This document shows, piece after piece, positions 59,611-64,000 of a DNA stretch of 64,000 bases. The stretch is from the NCBI GenBank assembly GCA_963422465.1, contig OY730171.1, positions 4,980,202-5,044,201 on the forward strand, given 5' to 3'. This DNA is from Lichina pygmaea. Lineage: Eukaryota; Ascomycota; Lichinomycetes; Lichinales; Lichinaceae. Positions within the stretch are counted from its first letter, which is position 1, and the number at the start of each line of letters is the position of its first letter. Position numbers and translations under genes: made by a program. The notes below the pieces were generated by a model. It did not search any database. It was not told where the DNA came from and saw nothing but the letters and a program-made list of their open reading frames with translations.

Positions 59611-62081
59611 TCAGTAGAAGGCCTGTGATGTGGATTGGGCTTGCGCGGGGTGGCCGGGTGTGTAGACGGATGCATGGGTATTGCCGGTCGCCGAAGCTGA
59701 CGATCGTTGCGTTGGTGGTGGTGGTGGTGGTGGGAGTGGTGCGGAATGTGCGTGGCTCGAGGGATGATGAGGATGAGGATGTGCGTGGGAATGAGGGTGA
59801 TGGTGGGGTTGGGGATGGTGTTGAGGATGGTGATGTCCCCCTGCATGTGGATGTGCGTGCGGAGGCTGGTGCGGATGGGGAGATGGAGCACCGTGGTGGA
59901 ACGTCTGCCCCGCCTGCTGCACCTTGCGCCGGCCGCTGGCGCTGCTGCCGGTGCTGCTGACGCTGTCGACGCTCGTACGTCGCGCGTGTCTGCCCTCGTC
60001 CGAGTCGATCTGCATGGCCGACGGCAGAGCCTGTATCCGCGGTTGGCTCGCTGCCGCTGCTGCCGTCGCCGCCGCCGCAACCGACGGCGGAGGCAGGCTC
60101 TGCGGTAGAGACGGCTGATGCGAGCCTTGGTGTAGCGGTGGATGTTGCATCTGGGGCGGTGGATGGAGCGGCGACGCCTGAGACGACCCCCCGCCTATAC
60201 TCCCCCGACTCATCGTCGGCTGTGGAGCCCGACCGGACAAGCCAGACCGGTGTCCCGCCGGAGTACTTCGGCCCGAGGGGCCGCTGTCGTCCATCGCCGG
60301 CCCGCGTCCCGGAGAGAGATCCTCCATCGGGTCGTCCACGTCTGCGGGTCCGTTGTTCAGACGCGAGGCGGCGAAGGAAGATCTGGTCGACCCGTTCGTC
60401 AACGAGCTGCTCCCGTGGGGCCCGAGCTGAGCCTGATGCGCACCGGGATGCAGCGACGGCGGTTGCGGTTGCGGTTGCGGCGGTGGCGGCGGCAGCGGCG
60501 GCGGCGGCTGATGGTGGTGGTGGCTGGTGCTGTCGGCCCGGGGGAAGTGGAAGCCCTCGTTCGGCAGCGACATGGAGCCCAGCGGCCGCTGCCCGGCCAT
60601 GCCCGACGACGCTCGTCGGTCCTGCTGGGCGACGACCCTCCACTTCGCCACGAGGGGCTCGTACTCCCACTCCTGGTGATCGGCCGACGCGGCCGACAGG
60701 TCCTTGACGACGTTGTGCGGCAACGCCAGCATGGCCGGTGGCTTGAGGAAGAACTCGCGCGGCTGCGCACCCCGGCTCATGCGGTCCACCATGGCCCTAC
60801 TGTGCGCGAGGTCCTGCTGGACCAATTCGAGTTGCTCGTCGAGCTTCCGTCGCTCCTCCTTCTCGCGCGAGTAGGCCCGCAGGATCTCAAGCCGCCAGCC
60901 GTCCTGCTTCTGCTGCTCGGCCTGCACCTTCCAATGCGCATACGCGTCCGAGGCGTGCCTGAGCGCTCGTTCCTCCTGCTCCTGCGCCGCCGCCGGCGTC
61001 ATGATGCTCTGTCGCGAGCCTTCCCCGATCGCGCCCATCTCGGCGGCTCGGACGCCGGCGATGCTGTCCATCCTCGAGGTCCGGGTCAGCGGCCTGGTGA
61101 CGTCGGCCTGCCATTGGCGGTACTGGGCTCGTAGGTACTCGACCACGGCGTGCAACTGCATCTCGCCCGGCGGATCGACCGACCACGAGTCCGCGGTGGG
61201 GAAGGGTTGGCTGGAGTAGAGCGTCGGCGGCGCGCCCAGGCAGTACAGGACCAAGGCCGGGAAGGTGAGCGCAAAGACGTCGAACGATACCGGCGGACGA
61301 GAGCGAGCCCGGGCGCTGTAGAACCACCAACCCCCCCCCCCCCCCCCCCAGCTGCGGTTAGCAATCCCGTAGCGGACCTCCCCCGGCCGACACGCGCGGG
61401 GGGGGGGGGGGGGGGGACGGGAAAGGCTCACGTAGCGATCTTCAAGCTGTCGAGCACCTCGCGGAGCGCCAAGTCGGCCGCCCTCCCGTTGTCCTTCGAC
61501 CTCTCGTGCTCCAGCCCGTGCTTGAGCTTGCGTACGCTCTCCCTTCGTCCGTCGGGCCGGTCCGTCCGAGAGGGCGCCATCGCGCCGGTGGCCGGTGAGA
61601 AGTCACGCGTGGCGTTCGACGACTGCCAGCTTATCTCGGTCGGACCTCTCGTGGACGCCCGGGCTGGGGTGCCGGCTGGGGTCGGCGCAGACGGCAGCGC
61701 GTGCGTCTGCGTCGGAGTCGGCGCCGGTGCCTGCGGCCCCGAGCTTCCTGGCGCGCCGAGTCCTCCATCCGACGCGGACCGCTGCGACTCCGAAGGCGAC
61801 GGCTTCGTGCGCGCCGGCGTCATGCTCTCCCTCTTGACGGACGAGGTCCGAGCCGAGCGTCGAGTGATGCTGCCGCGCATCGTGCGGATCTCGTCGACGT
61901 TGTGGACGCCATCGGCCGGCTTGGGGTTCTTTTCCTTGATGTAGAGATCCAGATGCCGGCCGAGCGAGGAGGACGTAAAGAACTGCTTGCAGAACGGACA
62001 TCGTTTATCCTTGGCCGCCGGCGTCCTCGCCGGGTTCGAGTCGGACCCGGGCGCGGGAGCCGACTCGGGCGAGTTGGCCAT
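59611..62081 (-). CDS. conserved-type fungal protein with N-terminal Cys/His motif and low-complexity C-terminus, function unknown
   Basis: Two exons: 62081-61432 and 61315-59611, 784 residues, separated by a 116-nt intron (GTGAGC..CTACAG). The N-terminus has KDKRCPFCKQFFTSSSLGRH followed by LDLYIKEKNPKPADGVHNVD and RGSITRRSAR, a zinc-finger-like block (C-x2-C...H) I associate with uncharacterised Pezizomycotina proteins. Across the splice come RARSRPPVSFDVFALTFPAL and VLYCLGAPPTLYSSQPFPTA. Then a helical, charged region (EQEERALRHASDAYAHWKVQ, EKEERRKLDEQLELVQQDLA) leads to LPHNVVKDLSAASADHQEWE. The last 300 residues are His/Pro/Gln/Ser-rich. A nuclear, nucleic-acid-linked role is plausible from the finger but not shown. 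The intron contains C19 and G19 runs. Confidence 0.8.
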
Positions 62082-62648
62082 TTTCGCCTGCGGTCTAGCA
62101 GACCGTTCGAGACGCGAGAGGCCCTTCTCCTTAGCGTCGCGTCGGGCCCCCTCGACAAAGTCGTTCGATCGAGCGCCGTTCGAACCTTGGCAGGCTAAAG
62201 GCTCAGGACGACTCGCCGGGAGGCTTTCGAGCGAACGACACTGGACAGGACGGCAGGACGGCGGAGGAAACAGAGGGCAGCGAGCAGGGTGCCCAACCGT
62301 TCATGAAGCAATACCCATGTACGTCTTTCGGCTCCGCACAGCTAGGATGATGAGATCAAGCTGTAATATGCAGTGGCCTTGGTCGACGCCGGCGTATCTG
62401 ATCCGTCATGTAATACTTCCGGCTTCGTATATCCGAGTCAACGAGGAGGGTGTCAGAGCATGTGGCAGCGGTAATATACTCGTGGTGGTGCGACAAATGG
62501 ATGAAATGTTAGATGGCGGTACGTGTGCGTTGGCTCGATGGATTCGAAGTATGTTGGGCTAGAGCGCGACAGTGACAAGATGAGACACGATGCGATGCGC
62601 GTCTTCCGCTGTCAGCACACCCACACACGCACACACGGACACGCGCGC

Positions 62649-62688
<40 letters not shown>

Positions 62689-64000
62689 CCTTTACACTAT
62701 TGTGGTATTCCAACATGCGCCAACACAAGCTTCGTATGAACATCCGTACTTGTCTTGCCTGATCACCTTTGGCTCATACAGTATCCGTATCCACGTACGA
62801 GTCACGCCCGACTGGAGATGTCGTTCCTTCCTCGAAGGTGTCCACCGGTCATCATCTACCCAGGAGGCGTCACGAGCGATCGTAGGGAGACGTCCTGGTC
62901 CTGTGGCCATCATGTTCGTCGTCCCTACTCTTGAGGCTGGAGTCCGGTGGTGTAGGCACGTACGTCGGTCGTCAAAGTGCCTGCTCTGCCATCGCCCTGC
63001 ATATGCAACTTCGGAGTCACAACCCCTAGATCCGGATTGAACTGGCGTTTCTTTTTATAACCAGGCGAAACCGCAACCTGGCCCGTCCTTTTGAGATTTC
63101 CCCTTGTCCTCCTGCATTCGGGCCCCCACCAATGACAGGCACCAATCGGGAATTATCGAACCGGAGGGATTTGGGGGCCCAGCCTTGCGGCCCCCTTCCC
63201 TTGCCGTGTCATAAAATCGGTACCGTCTGCGACGACGCTGCGATGCAACATTCGCTGTTAGCGCCCGAATTAGACCTCATCAAAGCCCCTGTGGGATACA
63301 GTTGCTACCGACACACTCGGCTTTCACTCGCACACCGGCAGTGAAGGAGATATGCATCGTCGTAATGCGTACTTCCGTACTCCGTACTTCTGTACGTACG
63401 TACGTGATGGTGGTTTCGGCGAGGCGGATGAGTAAGACAGTGTGAGCGAGACTGGCTCTCCTGCTAGCTGAGCGACGGGGAGAAGACGGCGCAGCTGTCG
63501 CGGTGGTACGTTACGTACGGAGTACAAGCCTTGTCGGAAATTGACCGTCAGGATCTGTGTTCGCTGGAGGAGAGTCAAAGTCCGGTACGTATCAGTTGGG
63601 GTTAGCGTTGGCCGTGTGTGAACCGCAAGGAGCTTGGACGGCGCCACAAAAGCGCCGCAAGGGGAGCACAACCTCGCAGATCTGGCTAATCAGCTCCAGC
63701 CGTCCTGCTGCTTTCTGCCTCTTAATGATCGACGATGCGTCAGTACCTCGCCGTGGCGTTCGATGCTCATCTCATCTCATCTCATCTCAGCCGGCTTCGT
63801 TCTAGCTCAGGATCTGTACGTACGGTATGTACGGAAGTACATACGGACGTACGTCGCACGTAGCTGATCTCTTGTCCTGTTCGACGTCACAAGTCGTGGC
63901 GTGCACAAGCGTACTCAATGCCCGGCTTGGGTTGCAGCAGGTGGCCACGGCGGGGCCAACGACCTCAGCCCAGATTCAGCCCATGTTTCAAAGAGGCCCA
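62082..64000. other. intergenic to window end; (CA)n microsatellite, TACGTA clusters
   Basis: A CA repeat lies at about 62655-62684, TACGTACGTACG at 63393-63405 and similar words at 63813-63855, and a CTCAT repeat at 63767-63790. No gene is supported. Confidence 0.5.

Overview
The window reads as nuclear DNA of a filamentous ascomycete (Pezizomycotina). Supporting signs are short GT..AG introns with CTGAC/CTAAC branch sites, a laccase ending in the ascomycete DSGV tail, an AcuK/ERT1 gluconeogenesis regulator, a DUF3716-like Cys-rich repeat gene, Tad1-like LINEs, a chromodomain Ty3 element, and transposon decay by C-to-T/G-to-A transitions resembling RIP. I cannot place the genus. No rRNA, intact tRNA or CRISPR array was recognised.

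Layout. 0-5.6 kb: 3' end of an unknown gene, a 49-codon Cys-rich ORF ending in a CaaX-like CSVM, an 11-copy ~110-140 bp satellite, and a 5'-truncated LINE with a visible target-site duplication. 5.9-12.8 kb: head-to-head housekeeping pair, a REI1-type 60S biogenesis factor (minus) and an AZUL+HECT ubiquitin ligase of the HUL4/UBE3A type (plus). 13.3-18.7 kb: a DUF3716-like gene with a stop codon, a histidine-phosphatase family gene whose tail is cut off by one TAA, and a conserved-looking protein of unknown function. 21.9-25.7 kb: a seven-exon DHA1-type MFS transporter with microsatellite-swollen introns. 30.8-33.8 kb: three-exon AcuK/ERT1-like regulator behind a 5.2 kb low-complexity upstream region. 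34.9-37.3 kb: a second LINE fragment and a small gene with signal-peptide and membrane segments. 38.1-53.1 kb: AT-rich transposon island holding a 142-bp MITE, tandem minus-strand LINE copies, a Ty3 chromovirus with both LTRs, a tRNA-like SINE candidate and another LINE RT fragment. 55.6-57.9 kb: laccase-like multicopper oxidase. 59.6-62.1 kb: conserved-type fungal protein with a Cys/His N-terminal motif.

The host genes do not form an obvious pathway or biosynthetic cluster. The main novelty is in the mobile and non-coding parts: an antisense ORF with Zn2Cys6 cysteine spacing between pol and the 3' LTR of the chromovirus, possible Tf1-type self-priming in that element, parallel loss of catalytic Asp in two reverse transcriptases, the CaaX-like peptide ORF, the satellite, and an intron carrying complementary C19 and G19 runs. 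Exon boundaries were set by eye from splice signals and reading-frame continuity; where given, exon lengths sum to whole codons.
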